Assembly (NCBI GenBank): GCA_964494475.1
Contig: CAZBRS010000001.1
Coordinates: 1 to 64,000, forward strand
DNA from: CAZBRS01 sp964494475
Lineage (GTDB): Bacteria > Myxococcota_A > UBA9042 > CAZBRS01
DNA length: 64,000 nucleotides
Direction of reading: 5' to 3'
Each line of letters opens with the position of its first letter. Within the stretch, counting starts at the first letter, position 1. Made by a program: the position numbers and the translations under genes. Shown in pieces: positions 40,273 through 48,807 of this stretch. The notes under the pieces were generated by a model. The model did not search any database. It saw only the letters and a program-made list of their open reading frames with translations, and was not told where the DNA came from.

Positions 40273-40719
40273 ATGTCGAAGCGCGTGGAGCCCGTTCGGA
40301 AGACCGTCCTCGAGACGCTCGAGGACCTGCGGTCCGGCCATCGCGAGGCCTCGTACAGCGGCCCCGCCGCGGCAGAGAAGTACCTGCTGCGCACCTTCGA
40401 GGGCCAGCAGAGCCTGCCGAACGGCGTGAAGGCGGTGGCCTACGATCTGCTCGCGGCGGCTCGGGCGGATCTGGGCGACTGGGAGGGGGCCGACGAGGCC
40501 GTGACGGCCTTCCTGTCGTACCTGGCCGCCCTGGAGGACGCCCTCGGCCACGGCTTCCGCGACGCGCTGCTGGCCACCACGGCCCTCGAGCGCGGCGTGC
40601 AGGCCCGCAGCGAGCTCGGCGACTTCGCCGGGGCGCTCGCGCTGTGCGACCGGGCCCTGGCGTTGAACCTGGGCGACCACTGGCACGCCAAGCGCGCCAG
40701 CCTCGAGTGGGCGAGTTGA
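40273..40719 (+). CDS. Hypothetical TPR-like helical protein
   Basis: 148 residues, cytoplasmic. Helical pairs (VKAVAYDLLAAARADLGDWEGADEAV; RSELGDFAGALALCDRALALNLGD) match the tetratricopeptide rhythm of about 34 residues. GGGGAGGA directly precedes the ATG. It lies divergent from the ceramidase gene and 24 bases before the DUF2461 gene, probably co-transcribed with it. Confidence 0.75.
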   Translation: MSKRVEPVRKTVLETLEDLRSGHREASYSGPAAAEKYLLRTFEGQQSLPNGVKAVAYDLLAAARADLGDWEGADEAVTAFLSYLAALEDALGHGFRDALLATTALERGVQARSELGDFAGALALCDRALALNLGDHWHAKRASLEWAS

Positions 40720-40743
40720 GCGTCGAGTTGACGAGGAGGAATC

Positions 40744-41430
40744 ATGTTCCCCGGCTTTCCGCGTGAGTTGCCCGGCTTCTTCCAGGATCTGCGGCTGCAC
40801 AACGATCGTGCCTGGTTCGCCGCCAACAAGGAGCGCTACGAGCGCGAGGTGCTCGAGCCCTCCAAGCTCTTCGTGCTGGCCATGGGGGAGCGCTTGATGG
40901 CCGTGGCTCCCGGCGTGCAGGCCGATCCGCGCGTGAATCGTTCGCTCTTCCGCCTGCAGCGCGACACGCGCTTCGCGAACGACAAGTCGCCCTACAAGAC
41001 CAACCTCGGCCTCTGGCTCTGGGAGGGTGTGGGTCCGCGCATGGCGTGCTCGGGCTTCTACCTGCACGTGGAGCCGCCCACGCTCATGCTGGGCGTGGGC
41101 CTCTACCAGTTCCCCGAGCCGCTGCTCGAGGCCTTCCGCGAGTCGGTGCTCTCCGACGTGCACGGCCCCGCCCTGGTCGAGGCCGCGGGCAGGGTCACCG
41201 CCGCCGGCCCGTACACGCTGGGCGGCCGCACCTGGAAGCGCACCCCGCGCGGCTACGACAAGGCTCACCCGCGCGCCGACTGGCTCACCTTCGGGGGCCT
41301 CTACGCCGGCCTCGAGGTGCCCCTCCCCGCCGTGTTCCACGAGCCGGGCTTCCCGGACTTCTGTGCGGTGCACTACCAGAAGATGCTGCCGCTGCACGCG
41401 TGGTTGCTCGACCTGACGCGCCGGGCCTGA
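40744..41430 (+). CDS. DUF2461 family protein
   Basis: 228 residues, the normal length for DUF2461 (TIGR02453). Diagnostic motifs are FFQDLRLHNDRAWFAANKERYE near the start, RLQRDTRFANDKSPYKTN and the C-terminal KRTPRGYDKAHP. The biochemical role is unknown. A GGAGGA site precedes the ATG by four bases. Confidence 0.92.
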   Translation: MFPGFPRELPGFFQDLRLHNDRAWFAANKERYEREVLEPSKLFVLAMGERLMAVAPGVQADPRVNRSLFRLQRDTRFANDKSPYKTNLGLWLWEGVGPRMACSGFYLHVEPPTLMLGVGLYQFPEPLLEAFRESVLSDVHGPALVEAAGRVTAAGPYTLGGRTWKRTPRGYDKAHPRADWLTFGGLYAGLEVPLPAVFHEPGFPDFCAVHYQKMLPLHAWLLDLTRRA

Positions 41431-41450
41431 TCGGGCTGCTGGCCTTCGCG

Positions 41451-43553
41451 CTACTGCACCAGGTTCATCCCGCCCGGGTAGCCGTAGGCCGTCACGCCGC
41501 CGTAGCCGTAGACCATCAGCCCGAAGGGCTGCGAGGCCGTGAACGCGTGGTTGCCCGTGCTGACCTCGTGGTAGGCGTACTCCCAGGTGCCGTCGCCGAG
41601 GGGCTCGAACGCGCCGTCGGGGAGCAGCGCGCCGTCGGCCGAGATGGGCAGGCCGGCCGGGCGAATCACGGTGGTCCAGTTGGTGCCGTAGCCGTCGGCC
41701 GTGCGGATCACATAGGCGTCGCGGTACTGGGCGCTGGGCGGCAGGAGCATCATGGAGGGGTCGCCCGTGGTGGGCACGCCGCTGCCGATGGTCTGGGTCT
41801 GGCCCGCGCTCATGAGGAACTGCACCACCTGGATCTTGCCGGTGGCCTTCAGGACGAAGCTCTCCTGCGTCTCGACGCGCAGGCTGTCGCCCGCCTTCGC
41901 GAGCGTCTCTCCGTCGACCCCGTCGATGGACGGCACCGTGGTCAACTGCACGCCCGCCTCGCCGGCCACCACCACGAAGCGGTCGGCCTCGTAGCCGCGG
42001 GGCTTCGACTTCACGCAGAACGCCTCGTGCCCCCAGGTCTCGACCGGCATGAGCTGCTCCTCGAGGTGCTCGGTGCAGCAGCTGTCCCACTCGGTGGTGA
42101 ACTGCAGCTTCATGGCCTCCTGCACGCCGGCGACCTGGTGTCCCGAGAAGACCGCCACGGGCTTGTCGGCCTCGACCCGCGTGCCCGTCAGATCCTTGGG
42201 CACGGTGCCGGGCGTGATGATGCCGCCCTCGGCGTATTGTTCGAGGTTCAGGACGTCGAAGAGCTGCAGCGTGAACGTGTACGTCTGGTTCGCGAGCAGG
42301 GGCGCCGGGCTCAAACCGACCCCGTGCGAAGGGTTGGCGATGAGCCGGACGGGCGGCGTGACCTTCACCGTGGTGTTCGGGGCGGTCGCGACGATGGCGA
42401 CGAAGCCGTTGTTCTCGGGAAAGCCCATCACGGCGCCGCGCGACGGGAGCGACACGACGTAGTACACCTTGCCCAGCGCGTTCTGGGGCAACAGCAACGA
42501 GCCGTCGTTCGACGTGGCGTTCTCGGAGTCGAAGGGGTTGAACTGGTAGGCCACCACGGGCCGTGACGCCATGACGCGCACGGCCTTGGGGGCGAGCACC
42601 GAGCCGCTCACGTTCATGACGGGCATCGTGAACTCGCGGCTCTGGCCGGCGGGCACCACGGGGTCGCCCACGGCCAGTTCGTACTCGGCGGCGCCGGGTT
42701 TGTCGCACACGGTGCCCGGCTGGCCGTCGCAGGTCTGGATCGACGGCGCGCAGAACGTGTCGCTGGCGCAGGCCACCACCACGCTGAACGTCATCGTCAC
42801 GTCGGTGTCGTTCGGGTTCGAGATGACCACGCTGTGGGGGAACATCTCGGGCGTGGGCTGGTTGGGGTAGGCCGGGTTGTGCGTCGGGTCGTTGTCGAGG
42901 TCGACGGACCAGTACTGGCAGCCCGTGTTCGTGTTCTGCTTGAGGTCGGCCTCGCAGAGCGATACGCACGCGCCGCCCACGCAGCTCATGCCGCCGGCGC
43001 AGTCCTGGGCCGGGCCGTAGCCCGAGCCGTCGGGAAGGCAGTGGCGGATCGACGCCGACGTCGGGCACTGGCCGGCCCCCGGGGTGCACGAGACCACCCG
43101 GCAGTCGCCCTCGGCGCAGAGGGTGCCGTCGGCGCAGGGCAACAGCGCCACCTCGGTGCCGTCGGCGCTGCAGACCCAGTGGGTGCCGAAGCCGTCGCAC
43201 GAGACGCTGGCGCCCGGTGTGCAGGCCAGGGGCTTGGTGCAGCGCCCGTCCTGGCAGGTGGCCCCGTCCTCGCAGGTGGCGCTGAACTGGAACGCGCCGT
43301 TGACGCACACCGAGACCACGGCGTCGTCGAGGCAGGCGTGCTCGCCCTCCGCGCAGACGCCGTCGGGCAGCGCGTCGGTCGGGGCGTCGGCGCTGTCGGC
43401 GCCGTCCGTGGTGGCCCCGTCCTTCCCGCTCCCATCCTGCACGTCGGCGCTCCCGTCGGAGGCCACCGGGACGTCGTCGGTCGCGCTGTCGCCCGACGCC
43501 CCGGAACCGCTGCACCCGACGACGAACACCACGAGCCACGCCCATCGCGCCAT
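41451..43553 (-). CDS. IgGFc-binding-domain lipoprotein
   Basis: 700 residues. The lipoprotein signal (MARWAWLVVFVVGC) is followed by an Asp/Ser/Ala-rich spacer and a Cys-rich segment with short repeats of the CTPGASVSCDGFGTHWVC and CADGTLCAEGDC kind (residues about 65-185). Residues about 300-680 match the N-terminal IgGFc-binding domain of FCGBP-type proteins: LGKVYYVVSLPS, GFVAIVATAPNTTVKV, GTRVEADKPVAVFSGHQV, CCTEHLEEQLMPVETWG and GDPSMMLLPP. In bacteria such domains are surface proteins, probably binding glycoproteins; the ligand here is unknown. It runs tail to tail with the DUF2461 gene. Confidence 0.85.
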   Translation of the reverse strand: MARWAWLVVFVVGCSGSGASGDSATDDVPVASDGSADVQDGSGKDGATTDGADSADAPTDALPDGVCAEGEHACLDDAVVSVCVNGAFQFSATCEDGATCQDGRCTKPLACTPGASVSCDGFGTHWVCSADGTEVALLPCADGTLCAEGDCRVVSCTPGAGQCPTSASIRHCLPDGSGYGPAQDCAGGMSCVGGACVSLCEADLKQNTNTGCQYWSVDLDNDPTHNPAYPNQPTPEMFPHSVVISNPNDTDVTMTFSVVVACASDTFCAPSIQTCDGQPGTVCDKPGAAEYELAVGDPVVPAGQSREFTMPVMNVSGSVLAPKAVRVMASRPVVAYQFNPFDSENATSNDGSLLLPQNALGKVYYVVSLPSRGAVMGFPENNGFVAIVATAPNTTVKVTPPVRLIANPSHGVGLSPAPLLANQTYTFTLQLFDVLNLEQYAEGGIITPGTVPKDLTGTRVEADKPVAVFSGHQVAGVQEAMKLQFTTEWDSCCTEHLEEQLMPVETWGHEAFCVKSKPRGYEADRFVVVAGEAGVQLTTVPSIDGVDGETLAKAGDSLRVETQESFVLKATGKIQVVQFLMSAGQTQTIGSGVPTTGDPSMMLLPPSAQYRDAYVIRTADGYGTNWTTVIRPAGLPISADGALLPDGAFEPLGDGTWEYAYHEVSTGNHAFTASQPFGLMVYGYGGVTAYGYPGGMNLVQ

Positions 43554-43596
43554 CGTGCACCTCCGGGACCTTGGGGTCGGTCTGCCAATGGCGCCA

Positions 43597-43625
43597 AGGA
43601 TACCACCGCCGCTCCGGCCGGGCAG
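43597..43625 (-). promoter_or_regulatory. Possible promoter of the IgGFc-binding gene
   Basis: CTGCCC (43625-43620), 17 bases, TATCCT (43602-43597), 43 bases before the ATG at 43553 on the minus strand. The -35 box is weak. Confidence 0.35.
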
Positions 43626-43673
43626 TACAGAAAAGGTGACGTCGAGGTCGTGCATCTCTGGCCGTGGCCGGCG

Positions 43674-43703
43674 TTGACAATCGCCTGCGGACGCGCGTAG
43701 AGT
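43674..43703 (+). promoter_or_regulatory. Predicted promoter of the lipoprotein at 43736
   Basis: Consensus TTGACA (43674-43679), 18 bases, TAGAGT (43698-43703), 32 bases before the ATG. Confidence 0.5.
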
Positions 43704-43735
43704 CAGCGCCGAAACGCCATACGTGGGGGAACACC

Positions 43736-44539
43736 ATGAGGCTCTGCTCGACGGCATTGGTATTGGCCCTGTTCGTGTTCGTGGCCTGCAAGAGCGAGGC
43801 CCCCTCGGGCAGCGCGCCGACGGCCGGAGCCGTGGCCAGCGCACCGGCGCCGGGTGCAGCCCCGGTCAAGGACGACAACCCTCCGACCGTACCCGACAGC
43901 GAGACGGTGGTCATCCCCCCCGGTCACGAAGCCCTCTTGCTCGCCATGTTCTCCCCCGAGAACGGACTGCCCGAGGGGTGGGTCTTCGCGGGCGCCGAGG
44001 TTGACAAGGCCACCGCCCGGATCATGTACACGGTGGCGGGCAAGTCCGTATCGATCCTGCTGAACCACCCGTCGGTGGCGGCCGAGGCGGCGCTCTACAA
44101 GAACGACGCCTTCGTCCTCACGTCCGCCGCCGGCAACCCCGATGGCGTGCCGGTGGAGCCGCTGGTCCTGAAGCTGAAGGAAGGCCTCGACAAGGCCGGC
44201 AGCGACTGGAAGTGGATGGTCCCGAAGAGCCTCGCCCGCAAGGCCGAGGTCGCTGCCGAGGCTCCCAACGAGAACGACGCGCCCGAGGGTCAGCCCGTGA
44301 AGGGTCAGCCCGTCGCCGCCCCGGCCGGCGCGCCGGCGCCCATGGCCCCCGGTGGCCCCATGGCCCCCGGTGCGCCCATGGCCCCCGGTGCGCCCATGGC
44401 CCCCGGTGCGCCCGTCGCCCCCGGTGCGCCCGTCGCCCCCGGTGCGCCCGTGGCTCCCGGTGCGCCCGTGGCCCCCGCGGCGCCCGCGGCTGCGGCCGCT
44501 CCGGCGGCGCCCGCGCCGATCGCGGCTCCGGGCAAGTGA
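43736..44539 (+). CDS. Lipoprotein with Pro/Ala hexapeptide repeat tail
   Basis: 267 residues. The lipoprotein signal ends LALFVFVAC. An Ala/Pro/Ser linker leads to a compact domain (residues about 50-165: VVIPPGHEALLLAMFSPENG; RIMYTVAGKSVSILL; KEGLDKAGSDWKWMVPKSLA) not matched to a known family. The C-terminal third is six-residue repeats GAPMAP then GAPVAP and an Ala-rich end. Such tails usually extend through the envelope or peptidoglycan. It has its own promoter with consensus TTGACA. Confidence 0.85.
   Translation: MRLCSTALVLALFVFVACKSEAPSGSAPTAGAVASAPAPGAAPVKDDNPPTVPDSETVVIPPGHEALLLAMFSPENGLPEGWVFAGAEVDKATARIMYTVAGKSVSILLNHPSVAAEAALYKNDAFVLTSAAGNPDGVPVEPLVLKLKEGLDKAGSDWKWMVPKSLARKAEVAAEAPNENDAPEGQPVKGQPVAAPAGAPAPMAPGGPMAPGAPMAPGAPMAPGAPVAPGAPVAPGAPVAPGAPVAPAAPAAAAAPAAPAPIAAPGK
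44335..44485 (+). repeat. 18-bp tandem repeats encoding Gly-Ala-Pro-Met/Val-Ala-Pro
   Basis: The unit GCCCCCGGTGCGCCCATG or ...GTC/GTG recurs about eight times within the lipoprotein gene; the first copies encode Met and later ones Val. Identical neighbouring units make this a likely site of length change by slippage. Confidence 0.8.
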
Positions 44540-44597
44540 TCCTGCCTCCAGCTCGCCCGCCCTGCCTCCGTCCCCCATCCGCCACGCGGGAGTTGCC

Positions 44598-46001
44598 TTG
44601 CTGCATTCGCGTCGCGTCATAGGGCCCTTCGCGGCGACCACGGTCGTCATCGGGTCGATGGTCGGCATCGGGATCTTCCTGGCTCCGCCGGTCGTGGCCG
44701 CCTACGCGCCCTCGACGTGGGGCTTCGCGTTGATCTGGCTGGCCGGTGGGCTCACGGCCCTCGCCGGTGCGGTCGCCCTGGCCGAACTCGGCGCCATGCT
44801 GCCCGAGGCGGGGGGCGACTACGTGTTCGTGCGCGAGGCCTTCGGCCCGTCGGTCTCGTTCGCGGCGGGGTGGGTCCTGTTCGGGCCCGTGTTCGCCGGC
44901 TCCATCGCCGCCATCGCGTCGGCGCTGTGCCACCATCAGGTGCCCGTGCTGGTGCAGGCGTTCGGGGGTCTGGGCGGCGCGGGCCAGGCCTTCGATCCCC
45001 TGGCCCCGGTCCCGGGCCTGCCGTTCGACGTGCCGTGGGCACGGCTGGCGGGGGCCGCGATCATCCTTCTGTTGACCCTGGCCAACGTGCTCGGCACGCG
45101 CGTCGCGACCGGGCTGCAGGGCACGCTCACGGCGCTCGCGATCGGCTGCCTGCTGGTGCTCGCGCTCTACGGGGTCGGCGCGGGACTGAGCAGCCCCGCT
45201 GCCGCGACCTCCGAGGCCGCGTCGGCGAAGGGCTGGAGTGTTCTGGGGCTGGTGAAGGCGTACCTGCCGGTCTACTTCGCCTATTCGGGCTGGAACGCGG
45301 TGGTCTACGTCGCCGGCGAGGTCCGGGAGCCCGGGCGCAACCTGCCGCGCGCGCTGGTCCTCGGCACGGCCGCGGTGACCGCGCTCTACCTGCTGCTGGC
45401 CACCGCCTTCCTGCTGGTCTTCGGGCTCGAGGGGCTGGCCGGCGTGGGCGAGGCGGGCTCGGCGCTGGCCTTGCGTCTGGGTGGTCCCACGCTGGCGGTG
45501 GTCGTCGCCGGGGTGCTGCTCGCGGCCCTGCTCGGCGTGCTGAACGGCACCATCCTCGGGGGTTCGCGCGTGGCCTACGCCATGGCCAGTTCAGGGGCGT
45601 TCTGGGAGGGGGCGGGGCGCCTCGGCGCGCGCGGCGTGCCCGGTCGGGCCCTCTGGATCCAGGCGGGCCTGGCCGTGGCGCTGACCCTGTCGGGCACCTT
45701 CGAGCAGGTGCTGGCGCTGGCCGGGTTGGCCATGCAGCTGACCGGCACCCTGGCCGTGTCGGCCCTCTTCGTCCTCCGACGCAAGGCGCCCGACCTTCCG
45801 CGGCCCTACCGGGCCTCGGGATATCCCTTCGTGCCCGCCTTCTACCTGGTGATCAGCGTCGGCGTGATGGCCGTGGTGGCCGTCGACGCCCTCCGCGGCG
45901 CGGGCTTCGGCGAGCGCCTGCCCTTCCTCGGGCTGGTCGCGTTCGGCGTGGCCTGGCTGGTGCATCGGCTGGGGCTGGTCTCGAGCCGGCAAGAGGGCTG
46001 A
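44598..46001 (+). CDS. APC-superfamily amino-acid permease
   Basis: 467 residues, about twelve membrane helices. The first helix carries the APC signature GSMVGIGIFLAPP; AELGAMLPEAGGDYVFVREAFG follows at helix 2-3, and YFAYSGWNAVVYVAGEVREPGRNLPRAL is the conserved helix 6-7 loop. Transport of a cationic or neutral amino acid with a proton or by exchange is expected; the substrate is not clear. The start is taken as TTG at 44598 because GGGAG lies five bases upstream and the residues that follow (LLHSRRVIGPFAATTVV) form a normal permease N-terminus; no ATG is available before the first helix. Confidence 0.9.
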   Translation: MLHSRRVIGPFAATTVVIGSMVGIGIFLAPPVVAAYAPSTWGFALIWLAGGLTALAGAVALAELGAMLPEAGGDYVFVREAFGPSVSFAAGWVLFGPVFAGSIAAIASALCHHQVPVLVQAFGGLGGAGQAFDPLAPVPGLPFDVPWARLAGAAIILLLTLANVLGTRVATGLQGTLTALAIGCLLVLALYGVGAGLSSPAAATSEAASAKGWSVLGLVKAYLPVYFAYSGWNAVVYVAGEVREPGRNLPRALVLGTAAVTALYLLLATAFLLVFGLEGLAGVGEAGSALALRLGGPTLAVVVAGVLLAALLGVLNGTILGGSRVAYAMASSGAFWEGAGRLGARGVPGRALWIQAGLAVALTLSGTFEQVLALAGLAMQLTGTLAVSALFVLRRKAPDLPRPYRASGYPFVPAFYLVISVGVMAVVAVDALRGAGFGERLPFLGLVAFGVAWLVHRLGLVSSRQEG

Positions 46002-46021
46002 ACCGGCCGGACGACGAAGAG

Positions 46022-46690
46022 TCAATAACCGTCGGGCGACACGTGCATGAGGTCCTTGAGGCCGTCGCTCCGTGCGCCGCCCCAGCGCCAGCCGAGCGTG
46101 CTCTCGAAGGCCTTCAGCAAGGCGCCGCCCGCCGTGAGCGTCGTGGCAGGGCGGGCCGTGGGGTCCCACGCGCCCCCGATCGAGAGTCGGCAGGTCGCCA
46201 GGTCCGAGGGCGTGCGTGGCGCGCGTTCGTCGCGAGCGCACCCGGCGTAGAGTCCGTTGTGCCCCGAGTTCACGTCGAGGGCCATCCCGTAGGCGTGCCA
46301 GCCGTAGCGCGTGCGCTTGCCGTCGACGACCGGGCCCCCCGAGCGACCGACCCGGTAGCCGACCAGGGTCTCGATCCGAACGCCGGCCGTCGTCGCCTGG
46401 AGCAGCGCTTCGCGCGCGCCTGCCACCACGCTCCGACACAGGCGCACGGCGGGCAGTCCCGGCACCTGGAGTTCCTCCTGGTCCTCCCGGCAGATCGTGC
46501 ACCCCGACGTGACCCAGTCCGGGGCCTTCTCCTCGTCGGTGAGCGCCCGGTAGTCCTTCGTCACGTGGCGCGGCTCGACGGCGCGGCGCGACTCGACGCT
46601 CCAGGCCCAGGTGTCGTAGGTGCACTGGCGGGGGGGAGGCGACGGCTCGGCGGCGGCGAAGCCCAGCAGGGCGAGCAGCCAGGACGTCAC
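46022..46690 (-). CDS. M15-like D-Ala-D-Ala carboxypeptidase (VanY-type) domain protein
   Basis: 222 residues with a short signal peptide (MTSWLLALLGFAAA). The C-terminal half shows the peptidase M15/VanY metal-site layout: RYGWHAYGMALDVNSGHNGLY with His and Asp ligands, then GWRWGGARSDGLKDLMHVSPDGY with the final His. Four cysteines may pair in the periplasm. It would trim peptidoglycan peptides. The GTG at 46690 overlaps the upstream stop by four bases (GTGA), so the gene is coupled to 46687-47820. Confidence 0.78.
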   Translation of the reverse strand: MTSWLLALLGFAAAEPSPPPRQCTYDTWAWSVESRRAVEPRHVTKDYRALTDEEKAPDWVTSGCTICREDQEELQVPGLPAVRLCRSVVAGAREALLQATTAGVRIETLVGYRVGRSGGPVVDGKRTRYGWHAYGMALDVNSGHNGLYAGCARDERAPRTPSDLATCRLSIGGAWDPTARPATTLTAGGALLKAFESTLGWRWGGARSDGLKDLMHVSPDGY

Positions 46691-47820
46691 GGCGTGGCCT
46701 CGGTGGCGGGCGCCGGTGGCGCAGACGCGGGGCGCTTGTTGGTGGCGCCGGGCGTCCCGGGGGGCGTGGTCTCGGGGCTCGGCTTCTCGGGCACCGGCGG
46801 CCCATCGATCGGGGCGTTCAGGCGCCCGCCGTTCTTCGGCGCCTTGTCTCCGGGGCCCCAGTCGATCAGCGAGACCGGGATATCCAGCGTGGACTTGAGG
46901 GGCAGGAAGGGAACGATCTGCTTGTAGGAGCGGATGCGGTCCTCGGCCAGCCACGCCTTGAAGCTGTCGAGCGTCTGCAGGTTGTAGCGGTAGTCGCCGT
47001 TGGTCCACTTGGCGGCGATGGTGCGCACCACGCGCGAGGACGCGTCGCCCGGGAGCGCGGCGAGGTTGGTCTTGAACTGGCGCGGGTACTTCCAGTACCC
47101 CTCGGCGTTCGAGAGGTAGATGACGCGCAGGGGAACGCCGAGCTTGGCAGCGGCCTCACCCGCGCCCACCAGCCCGCGCTCGGAGAGCAGGTTCCCGAGC
47201 ATCGGGCGCACGCGACCGGCCCTGACGAGCGCGCGCACGTGATCGTAGTCGGCCTGGTCGGTCACGAAGCACGGCACGCCCGCCTTGCGCTGGGCGGCGG
47301 CCAGGCGCTTCAGCCTCCAGTACACCTTCTCGTGGAACGCGGAGTACACCTTGCGGACGCCGGGCAGGTGCGGATCGCCGGCGTAGCGCTCCTCGAGCAG
47401 CGCCAGTCCGTCCTTGCCCGCCTTGGGCGCGAACCACGCCATCAGGGCCTCGGGGGTCTCGGAGCGCTCGAAGAAGGCCAGGTAGGCCCGGTGCAGGTCG
47501 CCGACCCAGGGGTCGTAGTCGGTGAGCCACGCCATCGTGGAGCGCGCCCAGCCGATGAAGAGGTAGCACTGATCGCTGCCCACGCCCAGATAGCCGCCCC
47601 CGAGGCCGCGCAGGTGGGGTTGCAGCAGGTGCAGGTTCCACTCGTCGCCCGTGAGGTAGTGCCGACCCTCCTGCGACTCGTCGACGCCCCCGAGCTTCTC
47701 GGGCTCGGCGTCTTCGGGGGTGCCCATGAAGATGGCGCGTTCGGCCTCGGTCAGGGGCGCCAGGGCGCCAGACGCGGGTTCGGCCAGGACCCAAAGCAGG
47801 GAGAGCGCGAGGAGCGTCAT
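46687..47820 (-). CDS. Exported conserved protein of unknown function
   Basis: 377 residues. A signal peptide (MTLLALSLLWVLAEPASG) precedes a domain with the strongly conserved-looking motif GGGYLGVGSDQCYLFIGWARSTMAWLTDYD and a later VIYLSNAEGYW. It recalls a group of uncharacterised proteins with a methyltransferase-like fold known from Leptospira (LIC_10091 type), recognised only by motif. The C-terminal 40 residues are a Pro/Ala/Thr tail. It is co-transcribed with the M15-like gene and has a strong promoter. Confidence 0.8.
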   Translation of the reverse strand: MTLLALSLLWVLAEPASGALAPLTEAERAIFMGTPEDAEPEKLGGVDESQEGRHYLTGDEWNLHLLQPHLRGLGGGYLGVGSDQCYLFIGWARSTMAWLTDYDPWVGDLHRAYLAFFERSETPEALMAWFAPKAGKDGLALLEERYAGDPHLPGVRKVYSAFHEKVYWRLKRLAAAQRKAGVPCFVTDQADYDHVRALVRAGRVRPMLGNLLSERGLVGAGEAAAKLGVPLRVIYLSNAEGYWKYPRQFKTNLAALPGDASSRVVRTIAAKWTNGDYRYNLQTLDSFKAWLAEDRIRSYKQIVPFLPLKSTLDIPVSLIDWGPGDKAPKNGGRLNAPIDGPPVPEKPSPETTPPGTPGATNKRPASAPPAPATEATP

Positions 47821-47856
47821 GATGCGTCGGACCTCAACTCCAGCGAGGCGACGGGC

Positions 47857-47884
47857 ATTCTACGAGCCGGGCGCGCGAAGTCAA
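47857..47884 (-). promoter_or_regulatory. Predicted promoter for the 47820-46022 gene pair
   Basis: TTGACT (47884-47879), 16 bases, TAGAAT (47862-47857), 36 bases before the ATG at 47820 on the minus strand; among the best -10 boxes in the window. Confidence 0.55.
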
Positions 47885-47906
47885 ACGGCGCGCGCCGACG
47901 AATCCG

Positions 47907-47935
47907 TTGACGCGGCCGACGGGCCGGAGCACGCT
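47907..47935 (+). promoter_or_regulatory. Possible promoter for the 47965-49868 gene pair
   Basis: TTGACG (47907-47912), 17 bases, CACGCT (47930-47935), 29 bases before the ATG at 47965. It is back to back with the promoter at 47857-47884. Confidence 0.35.
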
Positions 47936-47964
47936 TCGGCGGAGGCAAACGCCCCGGGAGTTCC

Positions 47965-48807
47965 ATGCTGTCGTTCGCGTTCGTGCTGTTCTTCGTGGCC
48001 GGTCAATCCGAGCCGGAGCCTGGCTTCGCGCCTTGCGCGCCGCCACCGGTCGGCATGGCGTGCATCGGGGGTGGGGCGTTCCAGCGCGGACGCGACCACG
48101 GGCCGGCCAACGAGAAGCCGCGTGAGGCCGTCACGGTGTCGACGTTCTACCTCGACGTGACCGAGGTGACCGTCGAGGCCTGGAACGCCTGCGTGGCGGC
48201 CGGAAAGTGCACCGACGTCAAGACGCTCTACTCGGACTACAGCCGCGCGCGCCAGCCGAAGGTGGGGGTCGGCTGGTTCGACGCCGACGCGTACTGCCGG
48301 GCCCACGGCAAGCACCTGCCCACCGAGGCCGAGTGGGAGAAGGCCGCCCGCGGCACCGACGGTCGCCTGTACCCGTGGGGCGATCAGGTCGCCACCTGCG
48401 AGCGCGCCGTGATCATGACCGACCGGGGGCGCAGCTGCGGCGTGAAGAAGGCCGTGGGACAGGGCCCCGACAAGGGGCGCACGTTCGAGGTGGGCTCGAA
48501 GCCCGCCGATCCCCGCGGCCTCTACGATATGAGCGGCAACGCCGAGGAGTGGGTCGCCGACTGGGCCTCGACCAGCTATGCGGCCTGTGGGGACGCGTGC
48601 CGTGGCCTCGACCCGCGCGGCCCCTGCGGAGGCGCGGCCCCTTGTCCCGGGCACCGCGAGAAGGTCGTGCGCGGCGGCTCGTGGTACTGGCCGGCCGCCA
48701 ACGCCACGTCCACCCACCGGCGGTTCCACGTGCCGTCGAATCGGCCGTACCACCACTTCGGCTTCCGGTGCGCGGCCAGCGCGGCCGAGGCCGCGGCGCT
48801 CCGATGA
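47965..48807 (+). CDS. Exported formylglycine-generating-enzyme-like (SUMF1) domain protein
   Basis: 280 residues. A signal peptide (MLSFAFVLFFVAG) precedes a complete FGE-sulfatase/SUMF1 fold: GGGAFQRGRDHGPANEKP, STFYLDVTEVTVEAWNACV, WFDADAYCRAHGKHLPTEAEWEKAARG, GLYDMSGNAEEWVADW and the C-terminal VVRGGSWYWPA to FGFRC. True formylglycine-generating enzymes use Cys residues late in the domain, and no sulfatase gene is nearby, so this may be one of the many non-catalytic or binding members. It is coupled to the next gene by an ATGA overlap. Confidence 0.88.
   Translation: MLSFAFVLFFVAGQSEPEPGFAPCAPPPVGMACIGGGAFQRGRDHGPANEKPREAVTVSTFYLDVTEVTVEAWNACVAAGKCTDVKTLYSDYSRARQPKVGVGWFDADAYCRAHGKHLPTEAEWEKAARGTDGRLYPWGDQVATCERAVIMTDRGRSCGVKKAVGQGPDKGRTFEVGSKPADPRGLYDMSGNAEEWVADWASTSYAACGDACRGLDPRGPCGGAAPCPGHREKVVRGGSWYWPAANATSTHRRFHVPSNRPYHHFGFRCAASAAEAAALR

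Noticed and set aside
44305..44535. Antisense frame encoding a collagen-like Gly-x-y protein
   Set aside because: It is the reverse reading of the Pro/Ala 18-bp repeats of the lipoprotein gene; it has no ribosome site and no independent promoter.
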